The notes under the pieces are model-generated. The model saw only the letters and a list, made by a program, of their open reading frames with translations. It did no database searches and was not told where the DNA came from. Shown one piece after another: positions 63,718 through 64,000 of a stretch of DNA of 64,000 bases. Within the stretch, counting starts at the first letter, position 1; the number at the start of each line of letters is the position of its first letter. Source of the stretch: Chryseobacterium limigenitum (GTDB taxonomy: Bacteria > Bacteroidota > Bacteroidia > Flavobacteriales > Weeksellaceae); the NCBI RefSeq assembly GCF_900114875.1, contig NZ_FPKW01000010.1, forward strand, positions 62,001 to 126,000. The letters are read 5' to 3'. The position numbers and the translations under genes are program-made.

Positions 63718-64000
63718 TTATTGTTTAGCAAGCTCAAAATATAAGCTTACTTCAACGTCTTTAGCTACGCCTGCACCCGTTGGATCATATTTAATGTTAT
63801 AATCTAAACGGTTAACCGTAAATTTTGTCTGGAAACCCATCACTTCTTTTCCCTGTTGATTTTTTGTGATACCACCGTAAGTTACAGGAACAGAAATTTC
63901 TTTAGTTACATCTTTAATCGTCAATTTACCTTTTAAAGTGTAGGTATTATTTTTATCTTTTGTGATAGAAGCACTTTCAAAAGTCATAGTCGGAAACTTT
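63718..64000 (-). CDS. YceI family protein, N-terminus beyond right edge
   Basis: The frame is open from the stop at 63718 to the window edge; the visible part ends the domain. KFPTMTFESASI, TLKGKLTIKDVTKEISVPVT, GFQTKFTVNRLDYNIKYD and the end VEVSLYFELAKQ are typical of the C-terminal half of YceI, a small lipocalin-like barrel that binds isoprenoid-type molecules. The internal ATG at 63987 is not the start, because KFPT upstream belongs to the domain. The signal peptide is not in the window. Confidence 0.9.
   Translation of the reverse strand, partial: KFPTMTFESASITKDKNNTYTLKGKLTIKDVTKEISVPVTYGGITKNQQGKEVMGFQTKFTVNRLDYNIKYDPTGAGVAKDVEVSLYFELAKQ

Overview
The window looks like chromosome of a Chryseobacterium-type bacterium (Flavobacteriia, Weeksellaceae). 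The DNA is AT-rich. Two secreted proteins end in type IX secretion (T9SS) type A sorting domains. There are two SusC/SusD pairs, a fused CcoN-CcoO cbb3 oxidase, and a lipoprotein version of TamA beside TamB. Many genes carry the Bacteroidetes -7 promoter box TAnnTTTG a short distance before the start. The genus is inferred from these traits, not from a search.

Region 1 (1-8100, minus strand) is a compact three-gene operon: a T9SS-tagged beta-propeller-like protein, a YD-repeat shell protein, and an RHS/DUF6443 protein that runs off the left edge. The last visible residues of the RHS protein form a GHSRG nucleophile-elbow motif, suggesting a lipase-like toxin tip.

Region 2 (about 8100-18100) is the accessory part. 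It holds a possible structured RNA, a HpaII-type restriction-modification operon between ~130 bp direct repeats, a truncated DUF4238 gene, a delta-60-repeat T9SS protein, a family of ~45-75 bp imperfect repeats, and a tyrosine recombinase. In the restriction operon a Vsr mismatch endonuclease is fused to the C5-cytosine methyltransferase, with one unrecognised gene in the middle.

Region 3 (18100-29400) is mostly housekeeping on the minus strand: an MpaB-type oxygenase, a PAS-LuxR regulator, pfkA-gapA, a deoxyhypusine synthase-like enzyme, a small beta-barrel protein, a short Gre-like factor, arfB, menE, two identical tRNA-Gln genes on the plus strand, an amino acid permease and an XRE regulator.

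Region 4 (29500-41400, plus strand) holds ccoNO-ccoP, then tamB-tamL and a YihY/BrkB membrane protein. Region 5 (41400-57200) holds argS, two tandem SusCD pairs each with its own terminator, rnhB (plus strand), yidC and pyrG.

Region 6 (57300-63600, plus strand) is a tight six-gene operon. It encodes a CDP-alcohol phosphatidyltransferase, a CdsA-like enzyme, a patatin-like protein lacking both catalytic dyad residues, an SDR, a PAP2-dual-specificity phosphatase fusion and an alpha/beta hydrolase-methyltransferase fusion. Four of the six match the composition of the uncharacterised E. coli ynbABCD operon. This is the best candidate for an undescribed lipid-modification system here. A YceI family gene runs off the right edge.
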